Source of the DNA: an uncultured Bacilli bacterium
GTDB taxonomy: Bacteria; Bacillota_I; Bacilli_A; RF39; UBA660
Length of the DNA stretch: 15,869 nucleotides
Direction: 5' to 3'
NCBI GenBank assembly: GCA_934096105.1
Contig: CAKOLH010000021.1
Location: 1 to 15,869, forward strand
Below the pieces are notes generated by a model. It saw only the letters and a list, made by a program, of their open reading frames with translations. It had not been told where the DNA came from and did no database searches. A program made the position numbers and the translations under genes. Of the stretch, positions 1 through 7,506 are shown in pieces (within the stretch, counting starts at the first letter, position 1; the number at the start of each line of letters is the position of its first letter).

Positions 1-278
1 GTTAACTCTAAATATAGATTCATAGTTACATCTCTATTACAAGTACTATTCTTTTTTACTTCAATATCTTTTATAGTCCCTTCTTCTTTAGTTAATACTG
101 GCACTATGTCTACTCCATTAATTGTTGAACCTCCAGCAAATGTTATTGTGGGAGTACATACATTTAAACTAACTAGTGCATTAGATGTATTCTTCCATAC
201 ATAATAAGCAAAACTACTACTTACTGATAACACTAATACTACTATTCCTAATATCATATATAACTTATATTTATTCAT
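1..278 (-). CDS. Exported/membrane-anchored protein, 3' part beyond the window
   Basis: Only the first 92 codons are present; the frame is still open at base 1. Residues 1-4 are polar/basic (MNKYK), residues 5-19 form one hydrophobic segment, and residues 20-24 read SSSFA followed by YYVW, as in a Sec signal peptide or signal anchor. The mature part is rich in Thr, Val and Asn, has Cys at residues 41 and 80, and looks like an extracellular beta-rich domain. I do not recognise the family; it faintly resembles small secreted proteins with SipW-type signal peptides. The start ATG at 276-278 is supported by AGAGG about 7 bases upstream. It lies directly behind a terminator-like hairpin and a short ORF with a nine-G run, so its expression may depend on read-through of that hairpin. 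Export is well supported; function is unknown. Confidence 0.75.
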   Translation of the reverse strand, partial: MNKYKLYMILGIVVLVLSVSSSFAYYVWKNTSNALVSLNVCTPTITFAGGSTINGVDIVPVLTKEEGTIKDIEVKKNSTCNRDVTMNLYLEL

Positions 279-300
279 TCTAATACCTCTTTTCTATAAT

Positions 301-356
301 ACAAAAAAGACTATAAAGAAAGACTAATATTTCTATTAGTTTTCCTTATAGTCTTT
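301..356 (-). terminator. Strong terminator-like hairpin between leader ORF and exported-protein gene
   Basis: On the minus strand the arms at 335-356 and 306-328 pair over about 22 bases, with one bulge and a 6-base loop (AGAAAT). A run of six T follows (303-308). It lies about 25 bases before the start codon of the gene at 1-278 and downstream of the promoter at 499-527. It could simply end transcription coming from the right, or act as an attenuator within the leader of the exported-protein gene. Confidence 0.75.
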
Positions 357-404
357 ATATTAAAACTATCTATAATTCCTTTATTTATATAGGTTAATAG
401 ACTT

Positions 405-461
405 TCAAGCCCCCCCCCTAATTAACAAATAGTTAACGTTTCTATTTACTACTTTTTTCAT
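405..461 (-). CDS. Short leader ORF with a poly-G run (18 codons in this phase)
   Basis: ATG at 459-461 is preceded by AAAAGGAGG (470-478) with an 8-base gap, one of the best ribosome binding sites in the window, and by a consensus promoter at 499-527. The peptide begins MKKVVNRNVNYLLIRGG and stops at TGA (405-407) just after a run of nine G. Shifting the frame by one G changes the outcome. With ten G the frame stops at TAA (394-396). With eight (or eleven) G it stays open to TAG at 311-313, giving a 49-residue product and translating across nearly all of the hairpin at 301-356. This suggests a phase-variable leader peptide controlling the next gene. Alternatively it is a remnant of a decayed gene. 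The promoter and ribosome site are seen directly; the control role is inferred. Confidence 0.5.
   Translation of the reverse strand: MKKVVNRNVNYLLIRGGA
410..418 (-). repeat. Homopolymer of nine G (C on + strand)
   Basis: Nine consecutive C on the + strand in an otherwise extremely AT-rich region. Runs of this kind are classic slipped-strand hot spots. It lies inside the leader ORF at codons 15-17, followed directly by the stop codon of the present frame. Confidence 0.9.
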
Positions 462-469
462 AAGAAGGG

Positions 470-527
470 CCTCCTTTTCTTTATTTTTCTACATACTAAT
501 GATAACATAAGTAATTATATTTTTCAA
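470..527 (-). promoter_or_regulatory. Promoter and ribosome binding site of the leader ORF
   Basis: Minus strand: -35 TTGAAA (522-527), 17-base spacer, -10 TATCAT (499-504), then AAAAGGAGG at 470-478. It starts only 7 bases after the stop codon of the CapA-like gene at 534-1742, with no terminator between, so read-through from that operon may add to its activity. Confidence 0.75.
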
Positions 528-533
528 TATATA

Positions 534-1742
534 TTAATTATTTAATTCTTTTACTTTAATATTATTATCAATAGATTTAACTATATCACTATATTTAGTA
601 TATACTTCCTTATAATTAGATAAATAATTAGAATCAATCATAGAAAAAGGTATTACTTTAAAATCAGTATAATTACTAGTATAATAAGTATATAATAGTT
701 CACTCTCTAAATTATTAATAGATATCTTATTAGTAGTACTATTCTTCTCTATATCTAAACTAACCATAAGTCCCACTCTATTAGCAGTATTAACAACTTC
801 ATGAGCAGATATAAAATTACCCAAAGAATATATAACTAAAGTATTGTTAATATAAGTAATGGGTTGTATTACATGAGGATGAGTACCAATAATAATATCT
901 ACTCCATTATCACTTAGGAACTGAGCCATATCTTCCTGATATTTATTTGGAGTAAATTCATATTCAGTACCCCAGTGCATAGCCACAATTAAAACATCTA
1001 CTTTATCTCTTACTCTATTTATATCTTCTTTTACTATATTTTTATATTCTTGATATTTAGTATCAGTATCAGGATTATTACCAGTACAAGGCCATACATT
1101 GACTAAGTATTCCTTACCACTAGGAACTTTAATACCATTAGTACCATAAGTATAATTAAGCATTGTATAAGTAATATTATTCTTCTTAAGTATATGTACT
1201 TCATTTCTCTCTTCAGTACTAGAGTATGAACCTACGGCGAGAACATTAGATTTATTATTCCAATAATTTCTTGAATTTAGTACAGCCTTTTCACCTCTAT
1301 CAAGAGTATGATTAGTGGCTAAACTTACTAAATTAAATCCAGCATCAATCATATCATCTCCTACTTCGTATGGTGAATTAAAAGCAGGATAACTACTTAC
1401 GCCAATATCACTACCACCAAGAATTGTTTCTTGATTGTAATAGCCAATATCATACTTACTAACTATCTTTTTAATATTCTCATACATAGGTTTAAAATCA
1501 TAACCATTATAATTAGCATTCTTATTAGCTTCTTTATATATCTTATCATGAATAAGATTATCCCCAACCATAATAAGAGATATCTTATCATTTTCTTTTA
1601 TTTCTTCTTTAATATCATCTTTAACATTATTATTCTTATTACCAAGTTTATATATAATAATACCACTAAGTAAAATTATTAAGACTATAACAAATATAAA
1701 TCTTAATAATTTCTTTTTACTTAATTTTCTTTTTCTACTCAT
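534..1742 (-). CDS. CapA/YwtB-family metallophosphatase-like protein, paralogue 1
   Basis: A 402-residue protein of the CapA (PGA_cap) family, calcineurin-like metallophosphatase folds linked to poly-gamma-glutamate or capsule metabolism. Residues 1-13 are strongly basic, residues 14-33 form one membrane segment, and residues 35-54 a charged linker, so the domain should sit outside the membrane. Family metal-site motifs are present in order: GDNLIH (60-65), NQE (103-105), NH (144-145), HWG (256-258), GTHPHV (286-291) and SLGNF (306-310). Its ATG lies inside the end of the upstream paralogue (8-base overlap, ATGAGTAG) and has no clear ribosome site, which implies translational coupling. It is closely similar to its neighbour over the whole catalytic domain, so the pair arose by tandem duplication. 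No capsule synthase genes are adjacent; the substrate is unknown. Confidence 0.9.
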   Translation of the reverse strand: MSRKRKLSKKKLLRFIFVIVLIILLSGIIIYKLGNKNNNVKDDIKEEIKENDKISLIMVGDNLIHDKIYKEANKNANYNGYDFKPMYENIKKIVSKYDIGYYNQETILGGSDIGVSSYPAFNSPYEVGDDMIDAGFNLVSLATNHTLDRGEKAVLNSRNYWNNKSNVLAVGSYSSTEERNEVHILKKNNITYTMLNYTYGTNGIKVPSGKEYLVNVWPCTGNNPDTDTKYQEYKNIVKEDINRVRDKVDVLIVAMHWGTEYEFTPNKYQEDMAQFLSDNGVDIIIGTHPHVIQPITYINNTLVIYSLGNFISAHEVVNTANRVGLMVSLDIEKNSTTNKISINNLESELLYTYYTSNYTDFKVIPFSMIDSNYLSNYKEVYTKYSDIVKSIDNNIKVKELNN

Positions 1743-2994
1743 ATGCTGGAACTACATACATATTACTATCATACTTTTGTATAACAGCCTTATAAGTTTC
1801 ATAAGTTTTCATATAACTTGGTAAATAATCTTTAATCTTTTCATTAGAGAATGGTATTACTTTAAAGTTTCTCCAATTACTATAATAAGTATAAATAAGT
1901 TCGGTACTAACATCACTAATTTTAATAGTTTTATCATTACCTTTAACAGTTTTAGTAATCTTAAAACCAGTCATAGCCCCAACCATACATTTATAATTAG
2001 TACAAGTATCTTGATTTTGGTATTGAGCGGATATTAAGTTACCTAAAGAATATATAACTAAGGTATCATTAATATAAGTAACTGGCTGAATAACATGCGG
2101 ATGTGTACCAATTATTACATCTACGCCATTATCACTTAGGAACTGAGCCATATCTTTTTCGTATCTTGTAGGTTCGTGAGTATATTCAACACCCCAGTGC
2201 ATAGCCACGATTAGAACATCTACTTTATCTCTTACTCTATCTATATCTTCTTTTACTGTATTTTTATATTCTTGATACTTGGTATCAACATCAGGATTAT
2301 TAATATTATCAGTATCTGTAGGCCATACATTAACTAGGTATTCTTTACCGCTAGGAACTCTAATACCATTAGTACCATAAGTATAATTAAGCATAGTATA
2401 AGTAATACCATTAGCTTCTTCTACATGTACTTCATTTCTCTCTTCAGTACTAGCGTATGATCCTACAGCAAGAACATTAGATTTACTATTCCAATAATTT
2501 CTTGAATTAAGTACTGCTTTTTCACCACTATCCATAGTATGATTAGTAGCTAAACTTACCAAATTAAATCCGGCATCTATCATTGCATCTCCTACTTCAT
2601 ATGGAGAATTAAATACTGGATAACTCTTTAGTCCTAGTTCAGTTCCTCCTAGTATTGTTTCTTGATTATAATACTTTATGTCATAATTACTAACAATTGG
2701 TTTGATTAGTTCATACATTGGTTTAAAATCATAACCACTATAATTAGCATTCTTATTAGCATCTTGATATAAACTAGAATGAATTAAATTATCTCCTGCT
2801 GTTATAACGCTCGCAGTATATACCTTTTCTTTTTCTTCTTCATCAGGTTTATTAATAGGCTTATCATTACTACTCTTAAGTAAATATTTAATACCAAAAT
2901 AAGTACCAAGAGCTAGTACTATACCAAGTACAATGACAAGAATTAATCTACCTACTTTTAACCTTCTTTTTACCCTTCTTTTCTTCATTACCAT
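1735..2994 (-). CDS. CapA/YwtB-family metallophosphatase-like protein, paralogue 2
   Basis: A 419-residue paralogue of the gene that follows it. It has a basic N-terminus, a membrane segment at about residues 16-38, an acidic linker at 43-57, then the CapA domain: GDNLIH (67-72), NQE (110-112), NH (151-152), HWG (266-268), GTHPHV (296-301) and SLGNL (316-320). It differs from paralogue 1 mainly in the linker and after residue 320, where it has an insert with two cysteines (331, 336). Expected location is the outer face of the membrane. The start overlaps the end of the preceding nuclease gene by 47 bases. AAAGGAG lies 4 bases before the ATG at 2994 and 10 bases before an in-frame ATG at 2988, so the start could be two codons later. 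It belongs to the secG-rnr transcription unit by spacing. The exact substrate is not visible. Confidence 0.9.
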   Translation of the reverse strand: MVMKKRRVKRRLKVGRLILVIVLGIVLALGTYFGIKYLLKSSNDKPINKPDEEEKEKVYTASVITAGDNLIHSSLYQDANKNANYSGYDFKPMYELIKPIVSNYDIKYYNQETILGGTELGLKSYPVFNSPYEVGDAMIDAGFNLVSLATNHTMDSGEKAVLNSRNYWNSKSNVLAVGSYASTEERNEVHVEEANGITYTMLNYTYGTNGIRVPSGKEYLVNVWPTDTDNINNPDVDTKYQEYKNTVKEDIDRVRDKVDVLIVAMHWGVEYTHEPTRYEKDMAQFLSDNGVDVIIGTHPHVIQPVTYINDTLVIYSLGNLISAQYQNQDTCTNYKCMVGAMTGFKITKTVKGNDKTIKISDVSTELIYTYYSNWRNFKVIPFSNEKIKDYLPSYMKTYETYKAVIQKYDSNMYVVPAYE

Positions 2995-5026
2995 AAAACT
3001 CCTTTACCACTTTAGTGTCTTTAAAGAATACCACTTCACCAGTCATTGTATTAACATTTAACAACTTAGCATTAAAAGTATCCCCTATAAATATTTTTTC
3101 CCCCTTATCACTATATATCGAGCATCCATCTTTATTAACATGGTAATAACTTCTATTAAAGAATACTTTACCATATACCATTTTATCAGGATATAACACT
3201 AATAAATAATTATCATAAATACCTGCGACCATAACATCAAAGTATTGTTTTTCATATTGTTTCATAAATTCAGCTTTTCTAATATCATCTAATTTTCTCT
3301 CAGCTTTAATAGCTCTAAGTTCTGAAGAAGTAGCTATCTTAGCTATAAGAGGAGTTATTTTCTCCCACTTTCTTCTAGTATAATCTACACCTTTAGTAAT
3401 AGCATCATTTAATATTCTTTGATTAATAGTATCCGCTATTCTTCTAATTGGAGAAGTACCCGTAGAATAAGCACCCATTCCTAAAGCAAAATGTCCAACA
3501 TTACATGATGAATATTTAGCCTTAGACTGTCCCATAATAGCCATCTTATCATATATAACTTTCTCACTAGAATCAGCATATACTTTTTGTACCTCTTTAA
3601 TATCTTCAGCGGTAAAATCTTTCTTCTTATTGATATTAATCTTATATCCTTTTTTCTTAAGTAAATTAATCCAAGTACATATCTTTTCATCATTAGGTTT
3701 GTCATGAAATCTAGATATAAATGGTAAATTATTCTTCATAAAATAATCAGTCATACACATATTATGAAGTAACATTAAAAACTCAATTAATTCTTCAGCT
3801 TTTCCTTGATGTCTCTCTCTAATATCAATAATATTACTATTTTCAAAGAAGAACTTAACTTCATCAGAAGTAAATTCTAAGAAGCCTTCATTAAGCATCT
3901 TTTTCTTTACTTTCATCGCCGAATCATATAGGTCATCTAACATATCTATATAATTTTCATAACCATCAAGTATAATATTATCCTCTAGATATTTATTAAC
4001 TTCTCCATAAGTCATTCTCTTTCTATTATTGATTACTGCTTCATTAAATTTATAGTTAAGTACCTTGCCAGAATTATCTATTTTAATACTTGAGGATACT
4101 GCATATCTATCTTCTTCAGGTACTAATGAGCAAATACCATTAGATAGATTTTCATGCATCATAGGACTAGCGCATCCTGGAAAGTATACTGAGATGCCTC
4201 TTGCTAAAGTTTCATCCCACATAGCACTTCTATCTTTGATATATCTATTAGGATCGGCAATTTGAACATATATAGTATTGTTGTGATAACTGACAGCATC
4301 ATCAAAGTCTTTAGTATCATCGCCATCAATAGTAACTGAAGTTATACCTCTTTGATCTTTTAAGCCATTTCTTTTTTCTTCTGCTATTTCTTCCTCACTC
4401 AAAGACATTTTTATTTTACTAACTTCTTCAAGATATTTATCACTAAAACTAATAGGAAATCCGTTTAAAGCAAGTACTTCCTTTTCTACTGCTCCTGGAT
4501 CATCTTTATGTCCTATTACTTCTTTTACAGTATTATATTCACCACTTATTAGTAATCTTGTTCCAAGTGGATATATTTCTTTTAAGAATATATCTATCTT
4601 GCCATCACATCTTGCGACATAATTTTTACCTTCTTTTACTACTTCTGCTACATAGTCATAATACTTCCTATCGATTATTTTAACTACTTTAGCCATACCT
4701 CTTTGATTATAAGGCTCTACTAGTACTGTATCATTATGAGCTAGTTTTCCTTTATCTTTATAGACAACATCATACTCAGTACCATTATCAAGTACTACAA
4801 TTGCACCTTTTCTACTAGTAATCTTAATGGTACCTTTCTTTAAACTAGTATTAGAAACAAGTATATATTTATCATTATTATTCTTATATACTATTCCTTC
4901 TTTTCCTAGTAATCTCAGTATGTTATGTACTTCTTCCTTATCTTCACCCAAGATACCCGCTATCTCTTTAACCCCTAAATTATTATTCTTCTTGATACTT
5001 AAAAGTTCTATTATTTTACTTTCCAT
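2948..5026 (-). CDS. RNB-family 3'-5' exoribonuclease, RNase II-like
   Basis: A 692-residue RNase II/R family protein directly behind rnr. It has an N-terminal winged-helix region (1-60), cold-shock/OB-like part (60-180), RNB catalytic domain (about 220-585) and a degenerate S1-like tail (595-670) with a Lys/Glu-rich end. The four metal-binding aspartates are kept in TIDGDDTKDFDDA (D234, D240, D242, D243). Other signatures lean to RNase II: IADP (257-260), FPG..SPMM (282-290) and AYSTGTSPIRR (519-529). It lacks the family Tyr after the double Arg (Ile530), and the usual NHR is NQR (535-537). It probably degrades single-stranded RNA, perhaps with altered specificity. AAAGGAG lies 6 bases before the ATG and overlaps the region just after the rnr stop, so the two are co-translated. 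RNase II-like status is an inference from motifs. Confidence 0.87.
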   Translation of the reverse strand: MESKIIELLSIKKNNNLGVKEIAGILGEDKEEVHNILRLLGKEGIVYKNNNDKYILVSNTSLKKGTIKITSRKGAIVVLDNGTEYDVVYKDKGKLAHNDTVLVEPYNQRGMAKVVKIIDRKYYDYVAEVVKEGKNYVARCDGKIDIFLKEIYPLGTRLLISGEYNTVKEVIGHKDDPGAVEKEVLALNGFPISFSDKYLEEVSKIKMSLSEEEIAEEKRNGLKDQRGITSVTIDGDDTKDFDDAVSYHNNTIYVQIADPNRYIKDRSAMWDETLARGISVYFPGCASPMMHENLSNGICSLVPEEDRYAVSSSIKIDNSGKVLNYKFNEAVINNRKRMTYGEVNKYLEDNIILDGYENYIDMLDDLYDSAMKVKKKMLNEGFLEFTSDEVKFFFENSNIIDIRERHQGKAEELIEFLMLLHNMCMTDYFMKNNLPFISRFHDKPNDEKICTWINLLKKKGYKININKKKDFTAEDIKEVQKVYADSSEKVIYDKMAIMGQSKAKYSSCNVGHFALGMGAYSTGTSPIRRIADTINQRILNDAITKGVDYTRRKWEKITPLIAKIATSSELRAIKAERKLDDIRKAEFMKQYEKQYFDVMVAGIYDNYLLVLYPDKMVYGKVFFNRSYYHVNKDGCSIYSDKGEKIFIGDTFNAKLLNVNTMTGEVVFFKDTKVVKEFYGNEEKKGKKKVKSR

Positions 5027-5038
5027 TTTCTACTCCTT

Positions 5039-7171
5039 TTACTTTTTAGTATCATTTTTCTTATTCTTTTTATTTTTTTCCTCTTCATATATTTCAAAGT
5101 CAATAGTACTCTTATCTTTATCTGCACTAACAACTTTTACTACCACTTTATCACCAAAAGCATACTTTCTCTTACTTCTTTTACCTAATAACGCCATTAA
5201 ATCAGGATTATATATAAAGTAATCACCTTTAATATTCTCTACTCTTACTAATCCTTCAACTGTATTATCAAGTTCCACAAAGAAGCCAAACTCTTGAACT
5301 CCACTTATTATACCTTCATATACTTCACCAATATGATCCATCATATATTCAGCTTTCTTCATCTTATCTACATCTCTTTCGCAGTTCTGAGCTTCCTGCT
5401 CTCTGATACTTAAATGATCTGTAGCTACTGGCAAATATTCTTTATTCTTATTTATTATATCTTCACTATAATTATAGTTATATTCTCTAATTAATCTATG
5501 AAGTATTAAGTCAGGATATCTTCTTATTGGAGAAGTAAAGTGACTATAACACTTACTTCCAAGTCCAAAGTGTCCTATATTAACATCCGAGTAGACAGCC
5601 TTAGCTTGACTACGAATAGCCATATCATGTAATACTTTAACTTCTGGTACATTTTCCAAACTATTTAATATCTTCTGCAAATCTTTAGGAGTCTCTATCT
5701 TACTTTTACCTACTGGAGTATATCCATGTAAACTTAGAAACTTAATAAATTCTTCTATTCTCTTTTCATTAGGTTTATCGTGTACTCTATATATACCAGG
5801 TAAATTCTTATAAAAGATTGAACCTGCGACTGTCTCATTTGCCGCAATCATAAAGTTTTCTATTAACTCTTCACCAGTTCTTTGTTCTCTAGCCTTAATA
5901 TCTATAGGATGACAATTTTCATCTACAATAATCTTAGCTTCATCAGATTCAAATTCGATATAACCTCTATTAATCATTTTCTTTCTAAGTATTTTAGATA
6001 ATTCTTCCATTACTATTAAAGTATCAGCAAATTCTTCATATCCATCAGGAATAATATTATCTTCAAGAATAAGATTAACATTATCATAAGTCATTTTCTT
6101 TCTACTTCTTATTATTGAAGGAGTAATCTCATACTTAGTAACATTCCCTTTACTATCAATATGCATAATACAGCTCATAGCGAATCTATCTTCATTTTCG
6201 TTAAGTGAACATATACCATTAGATAATTTATGAGGTAACATTGGAAGTACTCTATCCACTAGATATACTGAAGTACCTCTAAAATATGCTTCTTCATCTA
6301 TCTTAGTACCTTCTTTTACATAATAGGAAACATCTGCAATATGAACGCCAAGTATATATTCATTATCACTAATTTTCTTTATAGATATAGCATCATCTAT
6401 ATCTTTAGTATCCGCTCCATCAATAGTAAATATCATTTCATCTCTTAAGTCTTTTCTACCACTAGTTAAACCTTCATTTATATCATTACTACTTAAAAAC
6501 TGTGGTATACTCTCTAACTCATCTATTACTTCTTTAGGAAACTCCGGATTAAAATTATATTCATAGACAAAAGATAAAATATCTACTCCAACATCATTTT
6601 TATGACCTATAATCTTAGTAATTTTGCCTACTCTATTACCTTCTTTTAAAGGCTCTACAACTACTTTATGACCTTCGACAGCACCATTTAAATAGTCTCT
6701 TGGTATATATATATTCTTACCCTTTTTATCAGGTTTAACAAAATAATCACCATCTATTAAGATAACTTCTCCTACTAAAGGATCATAATTTCTTTTAATT
6801 ACTCTAATAATTTTTCCTTCAGGTTTTAATGGATCTTTATTTAAATATTCAAATAATACTGTATCACCATCTTGTGCGCCATTTATATTTTTTTCATTGA
6901 CATAAACATCTTTTACATCTTTATCAATTTCAATAAAACCAAAACCTTTATCATTTAAAATTAAATCCCCTTTTACTAAATGACTATTTTCTAATAATAA
7001 ATACTTATTCTTTCTCTCACTATAGTATAAAATACCTTCACTAACTAATTCATCTAAAGTATTTTCTAATCTTTGATATTCTTCTATAGTATTTAAAAGT
7101 AATTTATCATTAATTTCCATAATTGTAAGAGAAGTATTTTCATTTAGTAGCTCTATTATTCTTTCTTTCAT
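5039..7171 (-). CDS. rnr: Ribonuclease R
   Basis: Processive 3'-5' exoribonuclease that degrades structured RNA and takes part in mRNA and rRNA quality control in the cytoplasm. The 710 residues fit the family: winged helix (1-60), two cold-shock domains (about 65-200), RNB domain (about 240-600), S1 domain (616-695) and a lysine-rich tail (698-710). Catalytic aspartates are in TIDGADTKDIDDA (D251, D257, D259, D260). HFTSPIRRYPDL (544-555) and the LPMLPHKLSNGICSL region (309-323) are canonical. The start ATG has GGGAGGA just upstream. The order secG then rnr is the widespread Gram-positive arrangement; smpB, which often follows, is replaced here by a second RNB nuclease. A 12-bp hairpin separates it from secG. 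Confidence 0.96.
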   Translation of the reverse strand: MKERIIELLNENTSLTIMEINDKLLLNTIEEYQRLENTLDELVSEGILYYSERKNKYLLLENSHLVKGDLILNDKGFGFIEIDKDVKDVYVNEKNINGAQDGDTVLFEYLNKDPLKPEGKIIRVIKRNYDPLVGEVILIDGDYFVKPDKKGKNIYIPRDYLNGAVEGHKVVVEPLKEGNRVGKITKIIGHKNDVGVDILSFVYEYNFNPEFPKEVIDELESIPQFLSSNDINEGLTSGRKDLRDEMIFTIDGADTKDIDDAISIKKISDNEYILGVHIADVSYYVKEGTKIDEEAYFRGTSVYLVDRVLPMLPHKLSNGICSLNENEDRFAMSCIMHIDSKGNVTKYEITPSIIRSRKKMTYDNVNLILEDNIIPDGYEEFADTLIVMEELSKILRKKMINRGYIEFESDEAKIIVDENCHPIDIKAREQRTGEELIENFMIAANETVAGSIFYKNLPGIYRVHDKPNEKRIEEFIKFLSLHGYTPVGKSKIETPKDLQKILNSLENVPEVKVLHDMAIRSQAKAVYSDVNIGHFGLGSKCYSHFTSPIRRYPDLILHRLIREYNYNYSEDIINKNKEYLPVATDHLSIREQEAQNCERDVDKMKKAEYMMDHIGEVYEGIISGVQEFGFFVELDNTVEGLVRVENIKGDYFIYNPDLMALLGKRSKRKYAFGDKVVVKVVSADKDKSTIDFEIYEEEKNKKNKKNDTKK

Positions 7172-7190
7172 AATTCCTCCCTATTACACA

Positions 7191-7218
7191 AAATAGACTT
7201 AATTACTTAAGTCTATTT
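7191..7218 (-). terminator. Intercistronic 12-bp hairpin between secG and rnr
   Basis: Perfect arms AAATAGACTTAA (7191-7202) and TTAAGTCTATTT (7207-7218) with a 4-base loop. On the minus strand it is followed by only TTTTGTGT, so termination is probably partial. It may instead protect or process the secG-rnr transcript and set relative levels of the two products. Confidence 0.55.
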
Positions 7219-7227
7219 CTATTTTAA

Positions 7228-7440
7228 CTATATTGATATTATTAAACATAATATAAAGAAAGAAAACCCAAGTACATAAGTAAGTCTAGTTATAAATAGT
7301 TCAAATCCTCTCTCTTTCCTATTAGCAAACAAATCTGAATTTCCCCCTTGAATTATTTGAGAGGCAGATTCTGCTTTACCACTTTGTAATAATACTATTG
7401 CTATTAACAAAACAGCTATAATAACCGCAGCTATTGTCAT
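7228..7440 (-). CDS. secG: Preprotein translocase subunit SecG
   Basis: A 70-residue small membrane protein of the SecYEG channel. Membrane segment 1 is at about residues 3-20, followed by the family hallmark LLQSGKAES (17-25) and the GG..D.F...K.RG.E loop (32-46). Membrane segment 2 is at about 51-69. Length is typical of Gram-positive SecG. AAAGGA lies 9 bases before the ATG and a consensus promoter lies immediately upstream. It is the first gene of the unit that continues into rnr. It would help export the signal-peptide proteins in this window, such as the exported protein at the left edge. Confidence 0.95.
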   Translation of the reverse strand: MTIAAVIIAVLLIAIVLLQSGKAESASQIIQGGNSDLFANRKERGFELFITRLTYVLGFSFFILCLIISI

Positions 7441-7467
7441 TTATATCAATCCTTTCTCACAAGATAT

Positions 7468-7496
7468 ATTATAGCAAATATCTATATCTTTGTAAA
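7468..7496 (-). promoter_or_regulatory. Promoter of the secG-rnr unit
   Basis: Minus strand: -35 TTTACA (7491-7496), 17-base spacer, perfect -10 TATAAT (7468-7473). It lies within 10 bases of the stop codon of the preceding gene, with no clear terminator between them. Confidence 0.85.
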
Positions 7497-7506
7497 TAAT
7501 TATTTT

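Noticed and set aside
1431..1673. 80-codon + strand frame with a hydrophobic product
   Set aside because: It is antisense to the CapA-like gene; the Ile-rich string reflects the reverse complement of Asn/Lys/Asp codons in AT-rich DNA.
4827..5222. 131-codon open frame on the + strand across the junction of the two RNB nuclease genes
   Set aside because: It is antisense to two well-supported genes, its product is a low-complexity Leu/Ser/Phe-rich string caused by codon composition, and no ribosome site is evident.
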